A stretch of DNA of 64,000 nt from Aquincola agrisoli. Lineage in GTDB: Bacteria > Pseudomonadota > Gammaproteobacteria > Burkholderiales > Burkholderiaceae_C. Below, piece after piece: positions 34,283-41,444 of the stretch. Where the stretch lies: positions 62,001-126,000 of the forward strand of contig NZ_JAZIBG010000036.1 in NCBI RefSeq assembly GCF_036621135.1. Reading direction: 5' to 3'. Within the stretch, counting starts at the first letter, position 1. Every line of letters begins with the position of its first letter. Both the position numbers and the translations under genes were made by a program. Under the pieces are notes generated by a model that was given only the letters and a program-made list of their open reading frames with translations, did no database searches and was not told the DNA's origin.

Positions 34283-35611
34283 ATGGTCGACAACCGCCTG
34301 CTGTGCGTCATCGCCAGGGGTGTCGCATCGCCGGCCCGGTTGCTTGAGTCGATCGGCTGGGAGGTGTGCGCCATCTCGGATTCGCGCCTGCTCCCCGAGG
34401 CGTCCGCGCGGGGCCGCTGCCGTGTCGGGCTGGTGATCGGGCGGGGCCTCGACGACGCCGCCTGCGCCGAGCTCGATGCGCTGCTGCGCGACCACGCTGG
34501 CATCGAGTGGGTGGGCGCCTTCGATGCCGCATCGCTCTCGCTGCCGGCCTGCCGCGACCTGATCTTCGAGCACCTGTTCGATCACCACAGCCTGCCGCTC
34601 GACATGGAGCGGCTGCGCGTCACGCTGGGCCATGCGCACGGGCGCGGACTGCTGCGCCAGGGGCGTACCCAGCCCGCGCGGCACGACAATTCGCCGCTGA
34701 TCGGATGCAGCGACGCGAGGGCGCAGCTGCTGCAGCAGGTCAGGCGCATCGCGAAGGTCGACGCGCCGGTGCTGATCTCGGGCGAGAGCGGCAGCGGCAA
34801 GGAACTGGCCGCCCGGGCGATCCACGAGGGCTCGGCGCGGGCGGCCGGCCCCCTGGTCACGGTCAACTGCGGCGCGATCCAGCCCACGCTGGTGCAGTCC
34901 GAGCTGTTCGGCTACGTCAAGGGCGCCTTCACTGGCGCCGTGCGCGACAAGCGCGGCTTCATCGAGGCGGCCAACGGCGGGACCATCTTCCTCGACGAGA
35001 TCGGCGACCTGCCGCTCGACATGCAGATCAACCTGCTGCGCTTCCTGCAGGAGGGCACCGTCAACCGGGTCGGCTCCACGCAGCCGATGCCGGTCGACGT
35101 GCGGGTGATCGCCGCGACGCACATCAACGTGGAGCAGGCGGTGGCCGCGGGCAAGTTCCGCGAGGATCTCTTCTACCGCCTCAACGTGCTGAGCCTGCAC
35201 GTGCCGCCGCTGCGCGAGCGGCGCCGTGACGTCGCGGTGCTGGCGCAGCATTTCTTCGAGAAGTTCTCGACCGAGAAGCAGGCCAGCGTCAAGGGCTTCA
35301 GCCAGCGCGCGATGCGGGCGATGGACGCCTACGCCTGGCCGGGCAACGTGCGCGAACTCATCAACCGCGTGCGCCGCGCGATGGTCATGTCGGACGGCCG
35401 GCTGATCACGGCCGCCGATCTCGGACTGCCGGAAAGCGAAGTGCGCAAGCCCCCCGAAAGACTGGATGCCAGCCGCATGCGGGCCGAGCGGGAGGCCATC
35501 CAGGCCGCTCTGCAACAGGCTGGCAACAACGTGAGCCATGCCGCCCGCGAACTCGGCGTTTCGCGCATCACGCTGTATCGGCTGATGGCCAAACACGGCC
35601 TGGCGCACTGA
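34283..35611 (+). CDS. VpsR-type sigma-54-dependent transcriptional activator
   Basis: This 442-residue protein is an enhancer-binding activator of sigma-54 polymerase. The first about 125 residues form a degenerate receiver domain of the VpsR type (GLVIGRGLDDAACAELDALL, FDHHSLPLDMERLRVTLGHA). The AAA+ domain has Walker A GESGSGKE from residue 167 and the sigma-54 contact loop GAFTGA at 214-219. A C-terminal Fis-type helix-turn-helix includes NNVSHAARELGVSRITLYRL. The ATG at 34283 has GGGGGGA in front. In Vibrio, VpsR binds cyclic di-GMP and activates matrix genes. Here a sigma-54 promoter lies downstream at 36000. Control of the next operon is inferred. Confidence 0.88.
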   Translation: MVDNRLLCVIARGVASPARLLESIGWEVCAISDSRLLPEASARGRCRVGLVIGRGLDDAACAELDALLRDHAGIEWVGAFDAASLSLPACRDLIFEHLFDHHSLPLDMERLRVTLGHAHGRGLLRQGRTQPARHDNSPLIGCSDARAQLLQQVRRIAKVDAPVLISGESGSGKELAARAIHEGSARAAGPLVTVNCGAIQPTLVQSELFGYVKGAFTGAVRDKRGFIEAANGGTIFLDEIGDLPLDMQINLLRFLQEGTVNRVGSTQPMPVDVRVIAATHINVEQAVAAGKFREDLFYRLNVLSLHVPPLRERRRDVAVLAQHFFEKFSTEKQASVKGFSQRAMRAMDAYAWPGNVRELINRVRRAMVMSDGRLITAADLGLPESEVRKPPERLDASRMRAEREAIQAALQQAGNNVSHAARELGVSRITLYRLMAKHGLAH

Positions 35612-35790
35612 GCGTTGCCGCCGCCACGGGGCAGCGCCCCGGAACCGGGGTCCGGCGCATCGCCGGATGCACTTCCGTCCTAGAACTAGGGCCTCCTGAA
35701 CGGGGGGTGGGTTGCCCCGCGGGACGTGTGCCCTGGGACGTTTCCGTTCATCGGAACCGTGCCTCCGGAGACCCGTCTGGGGCCTCGAAC

Positions 35791-35806
35791 GTCTCAGGCC
35801 TGAGAC
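35791..35806. promoter_or_regulatory. 16-bp palindrome, candidate enhancer site
   Basis: GTCTCAGGCCTGAGAC is a perfect 16-base palindrome about 195-210 bp upstream of the sigma-54 promoter. This distance fits an upstream activating sequence for the adjacent VpsR-type activator. The binding protein is not known. Confidence 0.5.
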
Positions 35807-35999
35807 ACCTGCCGCGGGCAGGCTCCCGGATGCAGCGCCGGCTGCAAGTGATTGATTTCAAACGCCACCCTGACCAGGGCACCGCCCAGGCAAGGGGTTG
35901 CCCCCTGTTTCACGGCTGTGACGCATACACAAAGCGGATTTCGTTACGACTTGTTTGCGCAGGGCCGAATCGCGAGGCGATTCAAGGACTTAGCCGTGA

Positions 36000-36015
36000 T
36001 GGCACCCCTTTCGCA
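36000..36015 (+). promoter_or_regulatory. Sigma-54 (-24/-12) promoter
   Basis: TGGCACCCCTTTCGCA matches the sigma-54 consensus TGGCAC-N5-TTGCA with one change (TCGC for TTGC). The GG and GC doublets have exactly ten bases between them, as required. Transcription would begin near 36026, about 60 bp before the ATG of the glycine-rich protein at 36085. Confidence 0.7.
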
Positions 36016-36084
36016 ATGGTGCAGACGGATCGGCACGACGCCGATCTTGATGTGTCCGACACCAACTCCATCGAGGAGACATAG

Positions 36085-37692
36085 ATGAACAGAACCCTGC
36101 TGGCAACTGCGGTCGCCCTTGCCTTTGGCTCAGGCGCGGTCTGGGCAGACCCCAACAACGACAACGATGCCCGGAACACCGGCACCCTCAACCAGACTGC
36201 GACGGCCAACAACACGCAGACTGGCAACAGCGGGCCCACCGCGAATGAATCGTCCAGGGCGGTCCAGAAGTCCGATTCGTCGAACAACTCAGACCAGAAC
36301 AACAACAAGAGCACCGGCGACAACCGCGACAACCGCGGACGCGCCCGGGCCGATGGCTACGGCACGACCGCGGCCAACAACGGCTCCTCCGCCACCGCCA
36401 ACTTCAGCAACGCGTTCAACAAGAGCGCCGCGGTGGCGATGAGCAAGCTCGAAGGCTCGGTGACCAACATCCGCGTGCACGGCATCGGCAACCAGGCCTA
36501 CAACAACGGCGACGCCAACGGCGGCGACGGTGGCAAGGGCGGGGCCGGCTACGGCGGCCATGCGAAGGGCGGCGAAGGCCGCGGCGGCAGCGGCGACGGT
36601 GCGTCCGGCGGCCGTGGCGGCAGCGGCGGCGACGGCGCCCGGGCCGGCTCGGGCGGCGACGCCCGCAACGGCAGCGTGATGGCCGGTGCCAAGAATGGCA
36701 GCGCCACGGGTGCCAACGGCGGAGAAGGCGGCAGCGCACGCGATGCCGACGGTGGCCGCGGCGGCAGTGGCATGGGCATGGGTGGCTCGTCGATCTCTGC
36801 CAACCTGCAGAAGAGCGGCTCGGCCACCGCGGACAGCGAAGCCAAGGGCGCCAACGCCGACGCCTACAACAAGTCCTGGGCCGGCGACGGCGCGGGCCTG
36901 GGGGCGGGCAAGGGCGGCGGCTCCGACGTGGCCGGCAAGGGCAGCGGCGGCGATGCGATGTCGCACAGCGGCGCGACCGGCGGCAGCGCCGACGGCGGCA
37001 ATGGCGGGCGTGATCGCGGCGCCGGCAATGCTGGCAACGGCGGGGCGGGCGGCACGGGCGGCGCAGGCACCGACACCGGCGGCGCCTCCTCCGGCGGCGC
37101 AGGCTCGTCCACCGGCACGTCCACGGCCGGCAGCGGTACCGGCACCGGCACCGGCACGGGCGGCGCGAGCACCGGCACGGCCACGGCGAGCGGCGGCTCC
37201 GCCACCGCAGGTGCATCCACCTCCACCTCCGGCAGCAACACCGGCACGAGCACGAGCACGGCCGGCAACGGCAGCGGCACCGGCGCGGCGGGTGGATCGG
37301 CCAGCAACACGGCGGGCAACGGCGGCACGGGCGGCAGCGCCACCAACGGTAGCGCGACCTCGACGGCGAGCAACGGCAATTCCACCGGTGGCAACGGCGG
37401 CAACGGCGGCAGCGGCGCGGCCGGCGGCAACGGCGGCGCGGGCGGCAGCGGCACGGGCGGCAACGGCATGGGCGGCACCGCCACGGCCGGCAACGGCAGC
37501 GGCGCAGCGGGCGGCACCGGCGGCGCGGCGGGCACCGTCAGCGTGAGCGCAGGGACCTTCAACCTGTCGAACACGATGAGCGGCACGGCGCAGTCGGCGG
37601 CCGGCATCCTGGTGATCAGCCAGAACACCGGCATCGCAGCGCTCACGCAGCAAAGCGTCAACGTCCAGGCCAACATGAACCTGGGCCGGTAG
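36085..37692 (+). CDS. Secreted glycine-rich repeat protein, candidate matrix/amyloid subunit
   Basis: This 535-residue protein has a Sec signal (MNRTLLATAVALAFGSGAVW, cleavage after WA), then an Asn-rich region. A conserved-looking segment (ANFSNAFNKSAAVAMSKLEG) follows. A Gly/Ser/Thr/Ala/Asn low-complexity stretch spans about residues 145-500 (for example GGNGGNGGSGAAGGNGGAGG). The C-terminus is different: SNTMSGTAQSAAGILVISQN followed by TGIAALTQQSVNVQANMN, a terminal motif that recurs in two downstream proteins. It is the first gene behind the sigma-54 promoter and is probably strongly expressed. I do not recognise a named family. Function as a matrix fibre or adhesin is inferred from its sequence and the neighbouring FapD- and FapF-like genes. 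Confidence 0.72.
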   Translation: MNRTLLATAVALAFGSGAVWADPNNDNDARNTGTLNQTATANNTQTGNSGPTANESSRAVQKSDSSNNSDQNNNKSTGDNRDNRGRARADGYGTTAANNGSSATANFSNAFNKSAAVAMSKLEGSVTNIRVHGIGNQAYNNGDANGGDGGKGGAGYGGHAKGGEGRGGSGDGASGGRGGSGGDGARAGSGGDARNGSVMAGAKNGSATGANGGEGGSARDADGGRGGSGMGMGGSSISANLQKSGSATADSEAKGANADAYNKSWAGDGAGLGAGKGGGSDVAGKGSGGDAMSHSGATGGSADGGNGGRDRGAGNAGNGGAGGTGGAGTDTGGASSGGAGSSTGTSTAGSGTGTGTGTGGASTGTATASGGSATAGASTSTSGSNTGTSTSTAGNGSGTGAAGGSASNTAGNGGTGGSATNGSATSTASNGNSTGGNGGNGGSGAAGGNGGAGGSGTGGNGMGGTATAGNGSGAAGGTGGAAGTVSVSAGTFNLSNTMSGTAQSAAGILVISQNTGIAALTQQSVNVQANMNLGR

Positions 37693-37703
37693 CCCGGCCT
37701 GTC

Positions 37704-37732
37704 GCGCCCGCGCGCCTCGTGCGCGCGGGCGC
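37704..37732 (+). terminator. Strong GC hairpin after the glycine-rich gene
   Basis: GCGCCCGCGCGC and its exact complement are separated by the five-base loop CTCGT, forming a perfect 12-bp stem that begins 12 bases after the stop codon. It lacks a T-run, so it may stabilise the upstream mRNA or partly attenuate transcription rather than end it fully. That would make the structural protein more abundant than the export machinery. Confidence 0.5.
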
Positions 37733-37759
37733 TCCGTTCATCAGCAGGTCGGAGGAGAC

Positions 37760-38110
37760 ATGAGAACCAAGACGCGATTGCGCATCGCCAGCGTGCTGCT
37801 GGTGGTGCTGGCGAACGGTCCGAATCCGGCGCGTGCCGACGGCCCGCCGGCACAACGTCCTGCACTGTTCGACATGAAGCCCGTCGGTGAATCGGCGCTG
37901 GCCGGGCGGCGCGGGGGCACCCAGACCGTGAACGACGTGAAGCTGCGCGGCGTGGTGGCGAACAACCAGGCCGTGGACGTCGTGACCGGCGGCAACAGCA
38001 TCTCCGACGGCGCCTTCTCGGGCGCCGCGGGCTTGCCGATGGTGATCCAGAACACCGGCAACAACGTGCTGATCCAGAACGCCACCGTGGTCAACGTGAA
38101 GGTGCAGTGA
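37760..38110 (+). CDS. Small secreted protein with QNT motif
   Basis: This 116-residue protein has a signal peptide (MRTKTRLRIASVLLVVLANG, cleavage near ARA). Its mature part ends in LPMVIQNTGNNVLIQNATVV. The VIQNT...IQ pattern is shared with the C-termini of the proteins at 36085 and 38811. A GGAGGAG ribosome binding site stands just before the ATG. Its size and place suggest a minor fibre component, nucleator or assembly chaperone of the matrix system. No family name can be given with certainty. Confidence 0.65.
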   Translation: MRTKTRLRIASVLLVVLANGPNPARADGPPAQRPALFDMKPVGESALAGRRGGTQTVNDVKLRGVVANNQAVDVVTGGNSISDGAFSGAAGLPMVIQNTGNNVLIQNATVVNVKVQ

Positions 38111-38117
38111 GGTGGCC

Positions 38118-38795
38118 ATGCGAAACGCCGCAGCGCTTCTGATCGCCGCGTGGGCGCTGCCGGCGTGGGCAGGGTCGGTGGATCTGCCGATCCAGGTGGG
38201 GGGCGCCTTCTCGGTGCCCACCACCAGCCTGAAGGAGGCGCGCAACCGCAGCACCGTGCTGCAGCAGTACGACTTCAGCTGCGGCTCGGCCGCGCTGTCG
38301 ACGCTGCTGACGCACCACTACCGGTTCACCGCCAGCGAGCAGGCGGTCTTCGAGGCGATGTACCGCCAGGGCGACCAGGAGAAGATCCGGCGCGAGGGCT
38401 TCTCGATGCTGGACATGAAGCGCTTCCTCGAGTCGCACGGCTTCCAGGCAGACGGCTTCGAGGCGTCGCTGGACACGCTGGCCAGCGCCAACGTGCCGGC
38501 GATCGTGCTCATCAACGAAAACGGCTACGACCACTTCGTGGTCATCAAGGGCCTGCAGCCGGGCCGCGTGCTCATCGGCGACCCCGCCGGCGGCACCCGC
38601 GCGCTCCCGCAGGCGGCGTTCGAGTCGATGTGGAAGAACGGCATCCTGTTCGTGATCGCCAACCGGCAGGACCAGGCGCAGTTCAACCAGGCCACCGACT
38701 GGGCCGTGGCGCCGAGGGCGCCGCTGGGCGGCGGCGTCAACCGCGAGGGCCTGGCCGGCGTGGTGATGCCCAAGCTGGGCGTCTCGGACTTCTGA
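38118..38795 (+). CDS. C39-like cysteine peptidase, FapD-like
   Basis: This 225-residue periplasmic protein has a signal peptide (MRNAAALLIAAWALPAWA) and a C39 peptidase fold. Putative catalytic residues are Cys55 (QQYDFSCGSAALSTLL), His139 (NGYDHFVVIKG) and Asp155 (LIGDPAGG). FapD, the peptidase of Pseudomonas functional-amyloid (Fap) operons, has this architecture. I chose the ATG at 38118, with GAGGTG upstream. A GTG at 38112 is an alternative. It is inside the operon between the two small secreted proteins. Confidence 0.8.
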   Translation: MRNAAALLIAAWALPAWAGSVDLPIQVGGAFSVPTTSLKEARNRSTVLQQYDFSCGSAALSTLLTHHYRFTASEQAVFEAMYRQGDQEKIRREGFSMLDMKRFLESHGFQADGFEASLDTLASANVPAIVLINENGYDHFVVIKGLQPGRVLIGDPAGGTRALPQAAFESMWKNGILFVIANRQDQAQFNQATDWAVAPRAPLGGGVNREGLAGVVMPKLGVSDF

Positions 38796-38810
38796 CGAGG
38801 GGAGCCGCGT

Positions 38811-40076
38811 ATGTACACCCCCGGCCCCAAGCTCGCACAGGCCGTCTCGATCGTCGGGATCGGCCTGGCTTCCGCCGCGCCGGCGCTGGCGGCGGCCGAG
38901 GACGTCGGCATCGCCGATGCCGCCTCGCTGCCCGCGGCGGCAGCGGCGAGCCCGCTGGCGCCGGACGCCCGCGACGGCGGCGGCGCGCAGGCGCTGCCGC
39001 AGGGGTGGACGGAGTCGACGCTTGTCCTTGCGTGCGGCGGCACTGCCTGCGCGCTGGAGACCCTGCGCATCGCGCAGGCGCAACTGCCCGCTGCCCCGGA
39101 GATGCCGGCCGCTGGGTCGGCCATGGCGGCGGCCGACGAGCCCGTGCTGGGCGGCTGGGAGGCTCCGCCGCCGGAGATGCCGGTCACCGCCGCGCTCTCG
39201 CCGCAGGTGCCCGGCATCGACGCGCCTGCGCTGCGGTCGATGAAGGGATCGCTGGCGCCCATCGCGACGCTGGAGGACGCGGGCGATCCGGCCGGGATGC
39301 CGCTCGCTTCCACGCATGCACGGCGTGTGCTCACGGGGCTGCATGAACTGCGGGCCATCGCGCCCGTGCAGGAGCCGGCGGGCGCGGCATCTTCCGTGCT
39401 GCCGGAGCGGGCCCCCGTGCCGGTGCAGGTCGCAAGCACGGTCGACATCGAACTCGAGGTCCCCGTGCATGCGCTGCGCAGCACCCTGGTCGACATCCCG
39501 CTGGAGCTGTCGGTGGATGTACCACTGGACATGCTGGTCGATATCCTTTTGGATACGCATGTGGACATTCCGCTGGAGATGGCCGTCGACATCGCCCTCG
39601 AAGTTCCCCCCGCACCGCTGCCCCAGGCCGAGCCCGTGGCGCCGGCGGTGCCTGCCGCATCGGGCTGGGTGGCCGTCGGAGACAGCCGCCTCGACCGCGT
39701 GCGCGGCGGCTTCAGCAACGGCAACCTGAACATCTCTTTCGGCATCGAGCGCGCCGTCTACATCAACGGCAACCTCGTCACGACGACGCGGCTGAACCTC
39801 TCCGAACTCGGGGCGATCTCCGGCGGATCCGCCGCGCCGGCCGCCCCCATCGACACCGGCGCGCTCACCGTGCTGCAAAGCGGCCCCGGCAACGTCTTCC
39901 AGCCCGGCCGGCTGTCGGGCAACGCGATCGGCACGGTGATCCAGAACACGCTCGACAACCAGAAGATCCAGAGCATCACGGTGATTGACGCCACCGTGAA
40001 CAGCATGCAGATTCTCAAGGGGCTCAATCTCCAGTCGTCGCTGCGCAGCGCGGTCACCGACTCGCTGCGCCGCTGA
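38811..40076 (+). CDS. Secreted protein with octapeptide repeats and QNT C-terminal domain
   Basis: This 421-residue protein has a signal peptide ending near APALAA. After an Ala/Pro-rich region, residues 211-266 are seven consecutive eight-residue units of the form V-D-I-x-L-E-x-x (VDIPLELS, VDVPLDML, VDILLDTH, VDIPLEMA). The C-terminal about 110 residues form a distinct domain. It begins LDRVRGGFSNGNLNISFGIE and includes NAIGTVIQNTLDNQKIQSIT, which shares the QNT motif with the two upstream secreted proteins. No known family is evident. GAGGGGAG before the ATG supports the start. Confidence 0.7.
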   Translation: MYTPGPKLAQAVSIVGIGLASAAPALAAAEDVGIADAASLPAAAAASPLAPDARDGGGAQALPQGWTESTLVLACGGTACALETLRIAQAQLPAAPEMPAAGSAMAAADEPVLGGWEAPPPEMPVTAALSPQVPGIDAPALRSMKGSLAPIATLEDAGDPAGMPLASTHARRVLTGLHELRAIAPVQEPAGAASSVLPERAPVPVQVASTVDIELEVPVHALRSTLVDIPLELSVDVPLDMLVDILLDTHVDIPLEMAVDIALEVPPAPLPQAEPVAPAVPAASGWVAVGDSRLDRVRGGFSNGNLNISFGIERAVYINGNLVTTTRLNLSELGAISGGSAAPAAPIDTGALTVLQSGPGNVFQPGRLSGNAIGTVIQNTLDNQKIQSITVIDATVNSMQILKGLNLQSSLRSAVTDSLRR

Positions 40077-40118
40077 AAGCACCCTGCGGTCCGATGCATT
40101 GCATGAGGAGGAACCACG

Positions 40119-41423
40119 ATGCCGAATCACTTGATCCCCGGGTGGGGTGCCGGCGCCTGCGCGCTGGCCCTGGCCCAGGCCATCTCCCCGGCGGCGGCCG
40201 AACAGGCGGCCGGCGCGGCGCAAGACGATGCCTTGCAACGCCGCGTGGAGGAGCAGGCGCGCGAGATCGAGATGCTCAAGCGGCTCGTCAACGAGCAGGC
40301 CGCCAGCCTGCTCGAGGTGCGCCGAGCGATGGGAGTGGACCGCCTGGCGACCCAGCGCGGCACCGGGTTCGGCGCGGCGCCGGCCGCAGCCGCGGTGGCC
40401 CAGGCCACGGCGGCGCAGGACGCGACCCAGCAACAGCAGCAGCAGCAACAGCCGGTCGGCCAGGCGCCTGACCGCGACAACCGCGCGCTCGATGTGGCGC
40501 CGATCTTCGAACAGCCCGGCGTGCTGACGCCCAAGGGCAAGCTTACGCTGGAGCCGTCGCTGCAGTACTCGTACTCGTCGAGCAACCGCGTGGCGCTCGT
40601 GGGGTACACCATCATTCCGGCGATCCTCATCGGCGTGATCGACGTGCGCGAAGTCAAGCGCAACACCTTCACCGCGGCGCTCACCGCCCGCTACGGCCTG
40701 ACCAACCGCTTCGAGGTCGAGGCGCGCGTGCCCTACGTCTACCGCTCCGACACCAGCGTCGGCCGCGAGATCCTGCAGGGCTCGGCCAGCAGCACGGCCT
40801 TCGACGCCAGCGGCAGCAACATCGGCGACATCGAGCTCACCGGCCGCTACCAGTTCAACGACGGCGGGCTCGACAAGCCGTACTACATCGGCAGCCTGCG
40901 CTTCAAGAGCCGCACCGGCAGGGATCCGTTCGAGGTCGAGACCGATACCTCCATCCTCGGCCTTCGCGACGGCGTGCAGACCTCGCTGCCCACCGGTTCC
41001 GGCTTCTATGGCCTGCAGCCCGCGATCACCGTGCTGTACCCGTCGGACCCGGCGGTGCTGTTCGGCTCGGTCAGCTACCTCTACAGCTTCAAGCGCGACG
41101 GCATCCAGCGCCGCACCAGCGACGGGCCGCAGGACCTCGGCTCCATCCAGCCCGGCGGCGTGTGGGGCTTCAACTTCGGCATGGGGGTCGCGCTCAACGA
41201 ACGGTCGTCGTTCAGCATCGGCTACGACCACAGCTCGGTCGGCAAGACCAAGCAGAACGGCCGCGCCGCGGCCGACTCGGTCCGGGTGCAGCTCGGCACG
41301 CTGCTGCTGGGCTATTCGTACCGGCTGAACTCGCAGCGCACGCTGAACGTGTCGATCGGCGCCGGGCTCACGCGCGATACGCCCGACGTCACGCTGACGG
41401 TGCGCGTGCCGATGACGCTGTAG
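40119..41423 (+). CDS. Outer-membrane beta-barrel transporter with N-terminal coiled coil, FapF-like
   Basis: This 434-residue protein has a signal peptide, a coiled coil at about residues 35-75 (RRVEEQAREIEMLKRLVNEQ), a Gln-rich linker (a run of eight Gln), and a C-terminal beta-barrel of about 320 residues with alternating aromatic strands (KLTLEPSLQYSYSSSNRVAL, LLLGYSYRLNSQRTLNVSIG). It ends in VTLTVRVPMTL. FapF of Pseudomonas has the same order of coiled coil, linker and barrel, and it exports amyloid subunits. The GAGGAGGAA ribosome binding site fits the ATG at 40119. The role as exporter of the three QNT-motif proteins is inferred. Confidence 0.75.
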   Translation: MPNHLIPGWGAGACALALAQAISPAAAEQAAGAAQDDALQRRVEEQAREIEMLKRLVNEQAASLLEVRRAMGVDRLATQRGTGFGAAPAAAAVAQATAAQDATQQQQQQQQPVGQAPDRDNRALDVAPIFEQPGVLTPKGKLTLEPSLQYSYSSSNRVALVGYTIIPAILIGVIDVREVKRNTFTAALTARYGLTNRFEVEARVPYVYRSDTSVGREILQGSASSTAFDASGSNIGDIELTGRYQFNDGGLDKPYYIGSLRFKSRTGRDPFEVETDTSILGLRDGVQTSLPTGSGFYGLQPAITVLYPSDPAVLFGSVSYLYSFKRDGIQRRTSDGPQDLGSIQPGGVWGFNFGMGVALNERSSFSIGYDHSSVGKTKQNGRAAADSVRVQLGTLLLGYSYRLNSQRTLNVSIGAGLTRDTPDVTLTVRVPMTL

Positions 41424-41444
41424 GCGCTCGGCCGGTGGCCCCGG

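Larger units (their letters stand above)
35612..36084. promoter_or_regulatory. Regulatory region of the matrix operon
   Basis: This 473-bp region has no gene. Just after the activator gene, a hairpin TCCGGCG-CAT-CGCCGGA (35651-35667) may end its transcript. Further on are the palindromes at 35679-35690 (CCTAG-AA-CTAGG), the inverted repeat TTCCG/CGGAA at 35742-35756, the 16-bp palindrome at 35791-35806, and a sigma-54 promoter at 36000-36015. The arrangement of upstream palindromes 190-330 bp before a -24/-12 element is the expected shape for an enhancer-dependent promoter. Confidence 0.6.

Noticed and set aside
34283..35611. LafK-type lateral flagellar activator
   Set aside because: The N-terminal domain resembles VpsR, two unrelated genes stand between it and flhA, and a sigma-54 promoter of another operon lies just downstream. 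Flagellar control is not excluded but is the weaker reading.
36500..37540. Short GC-rich repeats that could suggest a CRISPR array or a tandem satellite
   Set aside because: The repeats are irregular codons for Gly, Ser and Asn inside an open reading frame with a signal peptide and conserved C-terminus. There are no constant repeats with spacers.
36085..37692. Mycobacterial PE_PGRS-type protein
   Set aside because: There is no PE domain, and the signal peptide, C-terminal QNT motif and operon context are proteobacterial.
38091..41231. Minus-strand open frame of 1046 codons over the matrix operon
   Set aside because: It is antisense to four well-supported genes with ribosome binding sites and signal peptides, and its product has no domain and biased composition.
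41424..41444. Terminator between the convergent barrel and AraC genes
   Set aside because: The gap is only 21 bp and no stem-loop with a T-run is visible.
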